In this document: in pieces, positions 46,941-59,211 of the stretch
Numbering within the stretch: the stretch's first letter is position 1
Layout of the letters: each line of letters begins with the position of its first letter
NCBI RefSeq assembly: GCF_021869535.1
Contig: NW_026262723.1
Coordinates: 87,608,324-87,672,323, forward strand
Length of the DNA stretch: 64,000 nt
Origin: Mytilus californianus
Lineage: Eukaryota; Mollusca; Bivalvia; Mytilida; Mytilidae
Reading direction: 5' to 3'
Position numbers and translations under genes: made by a program
Notes under the pieces: generated by a model
What the model was told of the DNA's origin: nothing
Seen by the model: only the letters and a program-made list of their open reading frames with translations
Database searches by the model: none

Positions 46941-47239
46941 TCAAAAGACATTTTTATAACGTTATTCGAAAATGACTAAAATACATGTTTATTCTAGTTT
47001 TTCAACCACGCACAATAAATCACTGTTTTTTTTAAAGATTTATCATAATACGCATATGCCGGTGTGTATAATTAAAAAAAACTGTGGTTGCCGAGAGTAG
47101 CCAAGTCATATTATTTTGATTGAACTATTCAGTAATTGAACTTTTTTATCAGTAAAAAAATACAAAAAATGGACCATTAGAATGCAAAGCATTGGACGGC
47201 AGTGATTAGCAATGAAGTTATAATTTACAAAATAATAAA

Positions 47240-47640
47240 AATAAGTAGATGTGGTATGATTGCCAATGAGACACCGTGGATGTAAGCAGATATGGGGCAT
47301 TGTACGGTCTTCAACAACAAACAAACCCCATGCCGCATTATAAGCTATAAAGGCCCCATCCAGGACAAAATGTGAATCAATTTAATCGAAAAAAAAACTA
47401 CCGACATGATAACAAATTTTGCTAAAACGATAAACGTAACCCCAATATTGCAGACAGCAACAAACGACAACCACTGACATATATGCTCCTGACTTGGGAC
47501 GGGCATGTGAATAATATGGCGAGGTTACATGTGATATAAGATAACGAGATGTGGTATGAAACATATTTGTGAGCAACATGGGACAGTGGTGTACGTGTAA
47601 CAGCACAACATAAAACAAATTGTAAAAATCAGTTGGAAAG
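47240..47640 (-). repeat. RT-element 3' module, inverted
   Basis: Blocks in order: AGATGTGGTATGATTGCCAA, TGTACGGTCTTCAACAACAA, GCTATAAAGGCCCCATCCAG, CAACAAACGACAACCACTGA, CTCCTGACTTGGGACGGGCA, GACAGTGGTGTACGTGTAAC. An extra partial end block (GAGATGTGGTATGAAACATA) at 47550 suggests a second small copy inside. The two minus frames of 72 and 78 codons fall in this repeat. Confidence 0.55.
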
Positions 47641-48134
47641 CAATTGACTCAACGGTCAAACTGTTATCATGGCAACGGGGTTAATACTCTTCTGAATATC
47701 GTAAGACCCATATATTGTGACGATAGACGTTAAATGTGTTTGATGTGCTAGCCTGCTGAATATTCATTAGATTGTGTTCGCCATAATATCCCGGTATTAC
47801 ATATGACTTATATGGATAAACGCTAATTGGAGTTTTTCCTGTATTTTCATATTTTGCTTTGAAAAACTATCATTCCCAGTAGTCAGAATAATTGGTTATT
47901 TGCAGAATAAACAAAGGGATTAAGACTCTATATCCACTTTGTCAATTAACATTACTAGGTGTGCTGAAAGTGATAGGACAGTCATACTTTAAAAGATTGA
48001 AGGCAACTACATACGATTTCAATTGAAAAAAAACAGATTGCAAAAATACAAATAAAAGGATGGTTTGATTTGTGAACCGTTAGTCAAAAATAATGCCTTG
48101 TCCCATATTGGGAATCAGAGTTAGAACTGTTTGT

Positions 48135-48380
48135 TATGCCCCCGCCGCAGCGGAGGGGGCATTAAGTGTTACCCTTATTCGTCTGTACGTCCGTATGTCG
48201 GGAAATTGGTCTCCGTTCTTTAACTTTAGTTTGCATCAATCAAATGTAATGAAACTTATAAACAATTCTTATTACCACAGAAACTCAGATCAAGCTCGAA
48301 TTTGGGTAGCGTCACTTTTACCGTTCTTCAGTTATCTCCCTTTATAACGGTATTATGTAAGCGGGTCCCATGGACACATT
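48135..48380 (+). mobile_element. One-unit copy of the 11.9-kb element
   Basis: It begins with the hairpin TATGCCCCCGCCGCAGCGGA GGGGGCATTAA (48135-48165), followed by TTCGTCTGTACGTCCGTATG, one unit (CTTTAACTTTAGTTTGCATC to CAGTTATCTCCCTTTATAAC) and the near-palindrome GTCCCATGGAC. It shows that the array copy number varies between copies of the same family. Confidence 0.7.
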
Positions 48381-48639
48381 CTCCATTTATTTTTTTGTTC
48401 TATTTCAGCTGACTATCGAATCCATATTCAACTAAGTTAAACTCTATTTGGGAAAATATCTGAACAGATTAGACATATTTTCCTTTCAGAATCCGTAAAA
48501 ATTTGAAAAAATTGTCAAATTGTCAACTGTTACATTTTGTACTATGTAAATTTTCATGTAAATTAAAATTATGTAAATATGCTAAAACTAAGGATGCAAC
48601 TCTTTCATGCAAGAATTGACCTCGTTTATATTGTTGATA

Positions 48640-48800
48640 AATTTCGAACCTTTTTGGTGTATATGCTCTCTAACGTTATATATTGTTTGCTTTCCTAACT
48701 GTTGAAGCGTACCAGATGAAGGTTATTTCAGACACAAGTGTGCGTGCAACGGATGTCATATCATATGTCATTGCACACTATAGAGCACCTTAACTCACTA
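48640..48800 (+). repeat. Probable retroelement tail, diverged
   Basis: It contains AACCTTTTTGGTGTATATGC, TAACTGTTGAAGCGTACCAG and ATGAAGGTTATTTCAGACAC AAGTGTGCGTGC. It shares its end block with 25080-25120. Confidence 0.35.
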
Positions 48801-48985
48801 TAATATATCCTACTGTTTCTAGGTCAGACTACAATTGAACAAGAACACAAGCTAATGTCGCTATGGTTAGACGTTTTACACGCGGGTCTGAAGGTACCCA
48901 TAGCATCAACCGTGTCATTGTTGACACTTGTTAAATACAGGCAAGTAACAAAAACTAGAAACATATCATAACTAACAAAACAACT

Positions 48986-49071
48986 ACTTGTTGAGCTTTC
49001 TGAAAGGATTTCAGAAAACAAAAAAACCACTTGTTGAGCTTGTTGAAAGGAATTCAGAAAATAAGATGAAA
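48986..49071. repeat. Small direct duplication, 43-bp period
   Basis: ACTTGTTGAGCTTTCTGAAA GGATTTCAGAAAA at 48986 is repeated at 49029 with a few changes. Confidence 0.6.
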
Positions 49072-51499
49072 GTATAATACGTTCGTTACTACTGGCTATC
49101 TTTAACAAGTTTTTTGGAAAAATTGGAACTAGTGTTCCAAGTCTTTCCTAAGGCACCGGCCTCACAAACATGAAGTAGCACAGGTTAGAAACTAAATTTA
49201 CAGAATGTATACACACTGAAATATACCGGTAGTTCTCTGTAATCATCATGCCTATATTCATATGCACATATGAACTGTGAAAAATTTGGGTTATATCTTT
49301 GGAGTAGTTCATTCAAGTATGTGTGTCTTTAGTTTTGTCAATTTACAGGTTTGTTTTGTCAATTTAATTAGGTAAGAATAATAATAAATTACCAGCATGA
49401 CTGACAACTGGCATGATCACCAAACAATCAGAAACAAGGCGGGGCCTTATTTGAATGTCCCAACTCCTTAAATGCCAATCATATTGACCAAATGACTAAT
49501 CAATCTCGGTCTTACATAATTAAGCAGATTCTTCATTATACATCTCAATACATGAATACTTGACCTCGTTATTGAATACACAAATGTATATATTAGATGT
49601 TTGATATATGGAAACGATAGATTTATTCATTGCCTATTATATTTGATCTACACTACATAAAATGATTCTATAAAGTATGTCTGAAAGATAAATAATTAAG
49701 GATGAACATTTTTTTTCAAAAGAAAAGACAAAATATTAATTCTAAATATGAAAAAAAATATTCAAGTAAGGCCTATATTTTACTTGATAAATTTGTGCAA
49801 TGATCATCTGTAATGAATCAATAATTTAGGTTACACTTATCGGTGATTGGCTTGATCAGTAAGTAAAATTTCAAAACTCTTAACTGAGAAAACCAATATT
49901 TTTTTTTAGTTTATTCCCCATCAAATTTCTTTGAATACTTTTAGTCATTTGAATACAAGAAGTGTATTTTTGCAATGAAGAATGAAACCCCATTTCAATA
50001 GAATAAGTTTTTTAATTTGTTTATGTTGAAAAAGTACATTTTCAATGCCCTTTTCTGGAAATTATTAGTGAACAATGATAAAAAACGTTAACATTACAGA
50101 AAAAATAATCTGATGCTTAAAGATTCATTTAAAATTCAAGATTTGGCCTTTAAGGAACTGCACTTAGTGTATCATTCTGTGTGTTTGTATATAGAACTAC
50201 AAACACAGATCTAATAATTCTATATTCATAAATTATGGAAAACATAAAAGATTAGGAAATATGCAAATGAATATGTATTTTAATCTTTAACGCCTTTCAT
50301 GTCATTGCATCACACAATATCAATGATTTTATTGGAACCAATCTTCCATAAAAGAATACCATTTCCGTCATCGTGAAACATTTTCTGTTAGATATATTGT
50401 GTAATGCACCTAAACGAATTTTAGAACGTGCATAATTTAAGTGAGATGTAAGAAGGATCAGAATAAAATCAATGTGTCACAACATCAAACAAATTTATAT
50501 AATCTCGAATACATTATAAACAAGTTCATGGGCTAACGCATGGGCTAATAAAAAGGACATACTGAAAGCAGATAACTCTCACAAATTTATTTTACTTCAG
50601 CTTTTGGGGTTTTTAATTATACTGTTATATATCAACAGCTATGCGCCTTTCACAGACAAGTTCGTCCACAAGGACAGGAATATAGGAACTGGGATCGACT
50701 TAAAAAATATCTAATTATGTAAAACAAATATCACAAATCCTCTAACATTGATAACATAAGAACAACGGAAGAAGCAACGAAGTGAAGCTCATACCAAACT
50801 TATTTAAAAAGCATCACAAATAGATTATAAGTTGTTTTTTTCTTCTTCATACAAATGACGATATATGAGCTCATGTCAAAGTCATCACTCTGTAACCCTT
50901 GCTTAGTTTGTATTGTGGACTTAGAATATTTGGTTACGTTTCACTGTTTTCAGTAAAATGGTTTTGTAGTCTTGCTTTCAATGGATTTAAATAGCAAGCA
51001 AAATGACGTTTATAGTAAACTGAATATTTATTATATCATAATTTATCTTAGAAAAGATATACTTGATCTTTTGACGTATTTATTGCGATTTCTGACAAAG
51101 ATACCGTTGATTTTTTCTGCTGTCTTAAAAATGTTTTAGTAATATTGTATAGACATGTGGCTCAATAATTATTATACATTTATTTCAATTAACAATATTG
51201 TTTCAATTTGCAATATACCAATACCCTTTCACAATTAACGAAGGAAAAGTAAAAACAGATATTAATACAATGATATTTGTCCAAGTTCTAGTAAAACAAG
51301 CATTCTGAGAGTACATAGTCCCGTATCGGTTAAAAAAATTCATTGTACTGGACCAAAAGTTTTTTGTATTCAAAACAACTATGTCCAAATATATGAAAAG
51401 TTTTTCTTGTGAATAAAGTTTCGCTAAAGAAGTTGTATCAACAAGATTAATAGACAGATCGACAGAAAAATCATCCGAACGGAACAATGCATAACGAAA
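49072..51499. other. No gene recognised
   Basis: A long AT-rich stretch without recognisable repeats. The 94-codon minus frame 51487-51203 is not exon-like to my eye. Confidence 0.45.
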
Positions 51500-51906
51500 A
51501 AAATGTGGACAACTGATTATTTGCTTGAATTTTCGGATTCAGACGACAATAACTCTGTCAAAAAATCATCCGAAACCGAACAAAAATTTAACTTGATCTG
51601 TAACTCGTCATGGTAAAACTATATACCAAATATCAAATCAATATCTTCAAGCATAACAAAAAAGTGGGGAAAACTGATTATTTGTGTGAATTTTCTAAGT
51701 CCGAGGAACAGAACTCTGCACAAAATCATCAGACCGGAACATAATTCAAACTTGATCTGGTCATGATAATACTATTATACAAAATATCGAATCAATTTCT
51801 TCATGCACGAAGAAAAAAAGTATGGAAAACTGATTTGCCGAACTTGCGGACAGAAGGACGGAGTGCGTACCTAAAGGCCCCTTCGGCTTTGTCGGTAGGG
51901 GACTAA
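51500..51906 (-). mobile_element. Third hairpin-ended element with units of about 160 bp
   Basis: Read on the minus strand, it starts with a hairpin TAGTCCCCTACCGACAAAGC CGAAGGGGCC (51906-51875) and then TCCGTCCTTCTGTCCG, followed by about three units. Anchors (AACTGATTATTTG on the plus strand) lie at 51511, 51672 and 51828, spacing 161 and 156 bp. Unit sequences are unrelated to the 11.9-kb family although the layout is the same. The plus-strand end GGGGACTAAT contains a CTAAT that could be a Helitron-type CTRRT end. Confidence 0.6.
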
Positions 51907-52524
51907 TAACTGAAAATTAGTTACTTTTCTCCATCCTAAATTTACAACTGTATAGGTTTAGTGTTATTTTTCGACCATTCAGTCTGCTCTATTATCTTTT
52001 ATGAATGTGCATATACTAACCCTATTTTGTCTCTAACCTAATCTGATTGGAACTAGAAATTCAATGTGCTCAATGATTATGGAACTTAGAAGATTACAGT
52101 GTTATATATCTGGAACGACATGTCGAATAATATTTTAAAGCCGCTTCATTTTTCATCATTGTGCTGGGGGAAAAACGAAACAAAATACAATAAAAGCAAA
52201 ACAACAGGATTAGTTATATATCTCAAAAAGGCGTACAATTGTTTATTTAGATCTTTCCTGTCTGTTTCGGGTTCGTAAAAATGGCTTGCCATGTACAACG
52301 AGATAGCTTATTCTTGTGTCTTTATCAACCTTGAATATTGTTATTATTTTCCTATTCTTTATCAGTTGGATGTGTGTGTTTTGATTTGATTTTGTAACAT
52401 ATATTGAAGAATGTTTTCCTTGCACACCACACAGATGACATGTATTACAGATATTTCAAATATGTTCCATGGTTTTGCCTGTTATTGTCCTCTTGTACCA
52501 ATCAAAGGCAATATACCAAACTCG
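51907..52524. other. No gene recognised
   Basis: AT-rich. The 60-codon minus frame has no domain. Confidence 0.45.
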
Positions 52525-52665
52525 CGGCCTGTACCAAGTAAGAAATATGAAAATTGTTGTCCATTTGTTTGATGTGTTTGAGCTTTTGATTTTGCCATTT
52601 GATAAGGGACTTTCCGTTTTGAATTTTCCTTGGAACTCGGTATTTTTGTTATTTTACTTTGTACT
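52525..52665 (+). repeat. Dispersed repeat (CTGTACCAAGTAAGAAATATG module)
   Basis: It contains CTGTACCAAGTAAGAAATAT, then TTGATGTGTTTGAGCTTTTG and ATAAGGGACTTTCCGTTTTG. The reverse complement occurs at 63075-63250 and part of it at 4270-4420. A related variant lies at 17155-17460. Open frames here are chance. Confidence 0.5.
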
Positions 52666-52747
52666 ACATAGCTTATTTGAAACCTGAAACCTGAAACACA
52701 TGCAATAAAGCACCAAACAACATCGTGTTTGTGTGTAAATCACATTA

Positions 52748-53705
52748 TATATACTGCTTGATGAAGGAATTGGGTATTAAAAATTCACTTGGAAACTCAA
52801 CATATACCCCCACGACACCAGAATAATCATAGATCTGTTCAATGTTCCTTTTGAATTTCAACCAAAGATGCACTGGATCTTCATTCACTGCATTTGGTAA
52901 CTAATTTACATAAGTGTCCTTACACACAACGTTATAGTGTTGGGTTTTCCCAGTGCTCCGCGAAACCCTATTCTAAATTGTTAACATCAATTCTATCAGC
53001 ACTCAAAGACGGAATTCAAAGTTATAGTATTAAAACATTTGACTTTTCTATCCTTTACACAAGTATTCCCCAATCCAAACTTAAAGACACATTATAAGAT
53101 TTGGTCCTGTTTTATTTCATAAAAAATAATGGTAAACATGAATTCAAGTATGTTGTCTTAGGGAGGGGTAAATCATACTTTGTAAAAAAAAAACCACTTT
53201 GATTCAAACAAAAAATTCTCTGAAACTGATATAATCAAAATGCTTGATTTCTTGATTGACAACATATTTCTAACGATTGAAGGACGTGTTTTTTTCACAA
53301 ACAATTGTTATTCCCGTGGGAACCAACTTTTCTTCTCTTCTTGCCGACTTTTACCTTTATTCGTTTTAGGCAGACTTCGTATATATAGGAGCTTCTTAGA
53401 AATAATAAAATGAAGCTAGCATTATCTTTTAACTTCACGTTCCGCTATAAAGATGGTTATGTTGAACGCATCTATCTCATCGAACTTGACATTAAGGATA
53501 CAACAGAAACATATAAGCCTGCCTCATATATAAACTTACATCTAGAAATTGACCATGATAATCTGTTGAAAAATTCACGACAAAGAGATGATTTCTGCTT
53601 TCCAATTATGAATTTTCCAGTTCGATATAGCAACACTCCTACAGCGCCTGCATATGGAGTATATATCTCCCAGTTGGTTGACCGTTATGAAATATCTGTT
53701 TAATA
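52748..53705 (+). pseudogene. Retroelement RT fragment with internal deletions
   Basis: Pieces of an RT appear in order on the plus strand, in changing frames: LMKELGIKNSLGNSTYTPTT; CSAKPYSKLLTSILSALKDG; a junction QSY-SIKTFDFSILYTSIP, where a stretch of the usual protein appears deleted; SETDIIKMLDFLIDNIF; SFNFTFRYKDGYVERIYLIE, where the YxDD block is lost in a deletion; DTTETYKPASYINLHLEIDH; and APAYGVYISQLVDRY. It is a dead copy with at least two internal deletions, several stops and no active site. The subfamily is the same as at 38.0-38.6 kb and 55.7-56.15 kb. Confidence 0.6.
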
Positions 53706-54110
53706 GATGCCGATATGTTCAAATTGTCGAAACCACAATTCCGTCTTCTTTTCCTCGAATGTGACCTACTGAACAAGACTTATCACCGGGTTTGTACTGC
53801 CACGAGCACCACGACGGGTGCCGCATGTGGAGCAGGATCTGCTTACCCTTCCGGAGTACCTGATAATACCCCCGTTTTACTATGTTGTGTTTTGTATAAT
53901 AATGTTTGTCTTTTTGTCGTTTATCGTTTTTTGCAATGGCATTGTCTGGTCTTTTTCTACTTGTGAGTTTTTATGTCCCTTTGGTATCTGTTTCCCTTCT
54001 TTTACAATCATATTTAGATGTACACTTCAGATCACACACCTTTCTGTCTATCAAAGCACAGACACGCTGCCAATGTTGCTTGTACTATACCTAAATGCAA
54101 GGTAATAATT
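53706..54110 (+). repeat. 3' tail of the 52.7-kb RT element
   Basis: The tail contains TGCCACGAGCACCACGACGG, GGAGCAGGATCTGCTTACCC and TTATGTCCCTTTGGTATCTG followed by a CCCTTCTTTTACAATCA end. Similar ends occur at 28800-28905 and 30925-30965. Overlapping frames of 62-95 codons are shadows of this T-rich tail. Confidence 0.5.
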
Positions 54111-55139
54111 TTTGTCTTGAATCAATGAAAATATGTTCAGAAATGCGGATGCATACGTAATCTCTATGGCGTTCTTATATAACCCGTTTGTGTCTGAAAT
54201 ATACGATGACATTTACAACTTGCAGCCAAATCTACACCCAGCATTATTCTGTAAATTGCACACATTGCCCATGAACAACAGTACTCTTAAATAACAGGAA
54301 TAATGTTTACTTCCGATCAAAGATATTCAAAATCTGGTGTTACAAATAAAACGAACTGTAAAGGTTCACGATGCAGCAACAGAAAATGTAAATAAAAACA
54401 AAAATCTTCACGAGATCAACATACAATCTTCCATTATGTATCTGTCTATCCTATGTTTGAAGCTTTTAATTGCCTCAATACAAGACGTAAACCCATGGTC
54501 TGACAATTACACATCAACGTGTAGTGTTGTGGTCTAACTATTGAACGATTTGTTGAGTAACTTGTTATTTCCATATTGTTTCGATAAAAAATAAGGACGA
54601 TATATAATATATCAATCCAGAAAAAAAACAATTTCTCGATAGTATACATGTAGGTGGTTGAAACGAAAACGGCACCGACATATGTTTACAAAACTAGATG
54701 ATATAGTAAGGAAAAATGTTCACACTTACTGTTAACAAATCCAAACATTTTAATTGTTGAATTATATATTCTAAACCCCTGTTTAGGAGGGACTGTACAG
54801 ATTTCCAAAAGTATATAACAGTTCAGAATAGAAATACTTTTAGGAATTAAATGCAGATGGATTTGATAGTATTCCAACATACAAATGAGTAATGATAATT
54901 AAACATTTAAGTGTTGTGTTTTAAAGTGCAAATCGAATTAGTCGACTAAAAATACAGGTAGGTGACGAATTAACAACTTATTGTATGTATCCGTACCGTC
55001 TGTCAATTAGATAAAGCGAAAGGAAGCTCAAACGTACAAATATTGTTTTGGGAAAGTATTACTGACACGATCATATAAAACGAAGTGTAACGTTTAGAAG
55101 CAAGTAAAATCTTCATAGACATCAAGCTTAAATTTTGTA
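54111..55139. other. No gene recognised
   Basis: AT-rich spacer between the RT remnants of opposite orientation. Confidence 0.45.
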
Positions 55140-55500
55140 CGGCAGATGCGTGTTTCTTCTACAAAACACTCGAATCAATAAAGTTCGAATCAAAAGTTAA
55201 AAAGGCCAAATAAAGTACGAAGTTGTGAGGAGCATTGAGGACCAAAAATTCCGAAAGGTTTTGCCAAATACAGCTAAGGTAATCTATGCCTGGCAACATT
55301 AGTTTACTGACAAAATCCATTGAGAGGATACAAGGTAAACCAAAAAAATGAGATAATCGCGTGATCTCCAAACAGAGCGAGATCGAGGGTGCATCGACAG
55401 GGAAAACGTCTACTGCTATACATGCATCACCTGTCATGCAAACCACACCCATGCAGTCAATATTTCTCAATAGGGAATAGGACATGATCGTTAAAATAAC
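55140..55500 (-). repeat. 3' part of the 55.7-kb RT element
   Basis: On the minus strand it contains the block with ATAGATTACCTTAGCTGTAT, which also occurs on the plus strand at 14530-14560, and ends near CGAGTGTTTTGTAGAAGAAA, a diverged form of the GTAGACGAAACGCGCGT motif at 14655. The 108-codon frame 55485-55159 (LPGIDYLSCIWQNLSEF) may be a remnant of a C-terminal coding tail of the element. Confidence 0.5.
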
Positions 55501-55699
55501 AGATCAGACGGCTATACTTGTATATAAAGAACAAAGACCGCGAAAGCATGTTGCGAGTGAGATGATACACCGACACAACATACTGTCAACCATTTCGTGA
55601 TGGTGACCGTAAAATTTTGTTGTGTTGATTTTAATCGTTTTTCCTCATAAAAAAAACTATGTTGTAGCAGTTTTTTTATTGTGTAGGTAGCACATCTCT

Positions 55700-56150
55700 G
55701 TTAATTAAGTCCTGTAGTGTGAACATGCATGACCGTAACGCATTAACTGAAATATGTTTACATCAAACGATATGGCTGAGGTGATGTTACTGCTGAGAAA
55801 TGGAAAGGCGACACTCGGAAATAAGAAACCATCTCGTTTGTCATAGATTCTAGTTTGGAGCAATATGTGCCAACATCGAGGAAGATATAAAGCAGCCCGT
55901 CTAGTTTCTGGTTGTATCTTTAATCTTAAGCTCACTGGGATAATTGAGATGCAAGCACACACTTGGGTTATTGAGTGAACGAATATCATCAATATATCTG
56001 AAAAGAACTTTGCCAGCTAAGTTCTTTTTGTGTTTGAGAAGGCTCTGTATTAACGCTGCTTCATATGAGTACAACCAACAACAAATTGGTAAGTAGAGGT
56101 GCATAACTAGTACACATTAGAATACCAATTATCTGTTGAAATACCAATAC
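55700..56150 (-). pseudogene. Retroelement RT palm fragment with intact YIDD, frameshifted
   Basis: Minus-strand translation gives LYSYEAALIQSLLKHKKN, then FRYIDDIRSLNNPS containing the YIDD active-site box, then YPSELKIKDTT. In a second frame it continues with LQTRIYDKRDGFLFPSVAFP and DVNIFQLMRYGHACSHY. The frame change and missing flanks show it is dead although the catalytic box survives. It belongs to the same subfamily as the 52.7-kb copy. Its 3' tail follows downstream on the same strand (55500-55140). Confidence 0.6.
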
Positions 56151-57399
56151 ATCGTACAAGACAGATATGTTGTCGAGCAAAACGTCAAGCATTTCTATTA
56201 TATCAATTTTGGTGTATTTGTTGTTTGAAGCAGTTTAATTCTACACATTCATGCAAGATGAAAAACTACGTCAACAACAAGTCTGTATGCTGGTAATGCT
56301 ACTCAATGTAAGACTTATTTGTGATGTATAATATCCTTCACACCAAGTGGGAAAATAGAGCTAACAAAAAAATTCCAAAGACGTCAGATAATGCTCATTC
56401 ATGTTCATCTCGGGCTGTATAAGTAATGTACCAGTTCGGCAAATTACAGTCTTTAAATTATATTGTAAAATGACTTGTAGGCTAATGATTAAATAACGGC
56501 AACAATATAACACCAAACTTCCATTACGTCATTCCAGACTGGCAAAATTTAGTGTTGGAAAATGGTTAAAGTATATTTTTTTCTGTTTGACATTTTTTAC
56601 ATGTTCACTAAGGATTACAGTTTAGCATCCTTGAAATAATTTGCAATAGTATAACGTAGCTATAGGATTAGTTAATTGGAATTACAATAATTCTCAATTA
56701 CAAACTTCGCTAAATTCTATTGTATTAAACACCACGTTTATCGGATTAAAAAAACGATCGAAATACTTATATTCTTTAAGTAGACAACGCTGCCAACCTA
56801 TAAGACAAGCACGTGATAATAGATATTTTGACAAACTTAAGCATATCCTTGGGAATTCAAAGTCGGTAACCAATATCGTCTAATATAAACATCTTATACT
56901 GTGGGAGACAGTCTCTCTTTATTAACGACCTCCTAATGACACAATCCATGAATTAAAAAGTTCATTCAAAGTCATATTCTGTGTTAACTTTTCTTTGATT
57001 AATGTTACAACGTTAGGAACTCGAACTAGTATCTGTTAAAACCCAAATGTTACGAAACTACACATATGTAATTGCTTTTTATGTTCTACTGTTTAAAACG
57101 ATTACTTTCAAATGTATACTTCCTTTTCTTGAAAGTAAAAGAATCGGTAACTACGCGTTTTGTTATAACTATTATCCGTTTTTATCATGTTATTGTGTAT
57201 TGCTGTCTTTGTAATACTACATAAATTGGACAGTTCACAAATTAGTTTTCGATTTAAGTACTACTAAACTTCCACACAATCGTATTAAACAAAAGTTTTC
57301 CTATTTAGTTAAATGGTCGTTTGATTAATCTGGTTGCAAATTTATTTGCTGCAACTCATATAAAGCCTTTTTCTCCAATGAGAAAGGAAAATATGCTAA
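56151..57399. other. No gene recognised; may hold decayed 5' parts of the two flanking RT copies
   Basis: The flanking RT remnants diverge from here (minus to the left, plus to the right), so N-terminal RT sequence would be expected on both sides. I could not follow either with confidence. Confidence 0.35.
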
Positions 57400-58275
57400 A
57401 TATACTTACTGCAGGTGTGATGAGATGATTAAAGCCGTAAATTGTCTCCTTGACAACATTAATGTACGTTTTGGCAATAACGTTTATCTACATGTTGTAG
57501 GTATTCCTTCGGGCACCAATTGTGCTCCTTTAATAGCAGACTTGTTCCTGTACTGTTATGAATCACAGTTTATGTCCAAACCCAGTATACGTAAAGACCC
57601 GTCTAAATTCCATTTAATTGATAAATTCAACAACACTTACCATTATCTTGATGATGTTTTTTCGTTGAATATTCAAGAATTCTCTAAATATACTGCCGAA
57701 ATTTACCCAAAGGAAACTACTTTAAAAAAATCAAATATTAACAGCAATAACTGTCCTTTCCTAGATTTAGATACATGTGTTTCAGGTTTACACCAGAAAC
57801 AATACACAAAAATATACGAAAAAACGTATGTTTTTTCTTTCCGGATTGTAAATTTTCCTTTTTTGGACTGTTATGTTCCTTTGGCACCATCTTACGGTGT
57901 TTATAAACCCCAACTTGTTCGCTATGCCCGTGTCTGTAGTGATGTTTTTGGATTTCAATTAGCGTTATCTATGTATTACAGGTAAATTATTAAGTAAGGA
58001 ATTCGTTACCACAAATTACTTTAAACCTTTACTAAGTTTTTCTATAGATAAGATTTGGCTGTACCTGTAGAAAACTTATTTAAAACGGAATAGCACATCC
58101 TAAATTTTACGATGATGTTGTTTACCGAGCCCGGAAATTTAGATAAGATCCATGTAAACTTAGCAATGCTTTCAATAAACTTTTTCTGAAAGGTTACCAA
58201 TTCAACACTGTAATTAGATCTTGGAATATTGTTTTATTGTTAAAAAAATTGATTTTATTATCAGCAAATTAAAAC
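57400..58275 (+). pseudogene. Retroelement RT (Penelope-like), best preserved copy, C-terminus frameshifted
   Basis: The open part (57425-57985, 186 codons) has the core RT blocks: GIPSGTNCAPL at residues 26-36, YLDD at 74-77, CPFLDLD at 110-116, and the APSYGVY...RYARVCSDV block near the end. Beyond about residue 152 the frame is lost. The rest (KLLSK, RYHKLL, LIKNGIAHP-like pieces) can be followed in other frames to about 58275. No start is preserved: the first Met is internal to the palm. GIPSGT replaces the more usual GIPMGT. The lineage call rests on block order and on the DKG-like motif in sibling copies; no GIY-YIG endonuclease is visible. Confidence 0.65.
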
Positions 58276-58972
58276 CATACTGAATATCATTGTTATACAC
58301 ATATGCACTTTCACGGTACTACAATCTGTCGATACTTATATTTTGGCATTACACAAGGTCATGGTTTTCTCTGACTGTAAATGACGTCTTTACATTTAAT
58401 CCATTGGATGTGTACAGACTGATATTTTAGTCTTAGATACATGATTTGCTTTATTAGTTGTTATTTGCTTTGCGCTAGCTATCATTAACTGCGAGTATTC
58501 TCAGATCTGTACGTTGTGTCTTTTTTTTTGTGTTTGTTAGGGAGATATAAATACCCTGCCACGTCCAGTCTGTGTTGTTGTTAGATGATTTCTGCTTTGT
58601 ATCGATCTGATGAGTTAAGCCATTTTCAACTGATTTTTTTATAGATTATTCTTATGGTGTGCTGTAAAACAACTGTCCCAGGTTAGGGACAGGGTTGATC
58701 CCTCACAAACACATTTAACCCCGCCACATTCTTCATGTGCCTGTCCCAAGTCAGGAACATGTAGCTCAGTTGGTTTTGTGCATGTCTGTCATATTTGTTT
58801 TTCGTAAATTGTTTTATTATAAATTAGTTTAATTAATACAAAAAAATGTTTTTTTCTCATTGTTGAAGGCCGTACGGTTACCTATTATTGCTTACATCCA
58901 CTTCATTTGAACTTTGGTGGATAGTTGTGTCATTGGCAATCATACCACATCTCTTTATTTTTATAGTATATT
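58276..58972 (+). repeat. 3' tail of the 57.4-kb RT element
   Basis: The blocks parallel those after the 40.3-kb copy: TTGGCATTACACAAGGTCAT, TTTAGTCTTAGATACATGAT, GTCCCAGGTTAGGGACAGGG, CCCCGCCACATTCTTCATGT, GTTGAAGGCCGTACGGTTAC and the terminal GGTGGATAGTTGTGTCATTG with ATACCACATCTC. It ends in a short T/A-rich stretch. Confidence 0.6.
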
Positions 58973-59175
58973 AAATGGTATAATGAGCAGTATGATTTCA
59001 ACTAGAAACTCAATCAATGCATATAAAATGTCCAGGATGAATAGTCTCAAATAAGGTCCATTATTAAAAATGTACCTTCCGTATGGTACTACGTGCAGAG
59101 TATAGCATAGCCCTCTACCAATTTCGTCAAATTTTGTATAATACTGCCTTATAACAAACGGCCTAGGTGAACATT

Positions 59176-59194
59176 CTTACACAATTTGTGTAAG
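59176..59194. repeat. Perfect 19-bp palindrome beside the minisatellite
   Basis: CTTACACAATTTGTGTAAG is a perfect 9-bp inverted pair around a single T, 17 bases before the 60-bp array. Confidence 0.7.
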
Positions 59195-59211
59195 TTAAAT
59201 AGAGTCATTCA

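Noticed and set aside
55159..55485. 108-codon minus-strand frame
   Set aside because: It lies in the 3' part of an RT element; at most a relic of its coding tail, so it is described there and not as a host gene.
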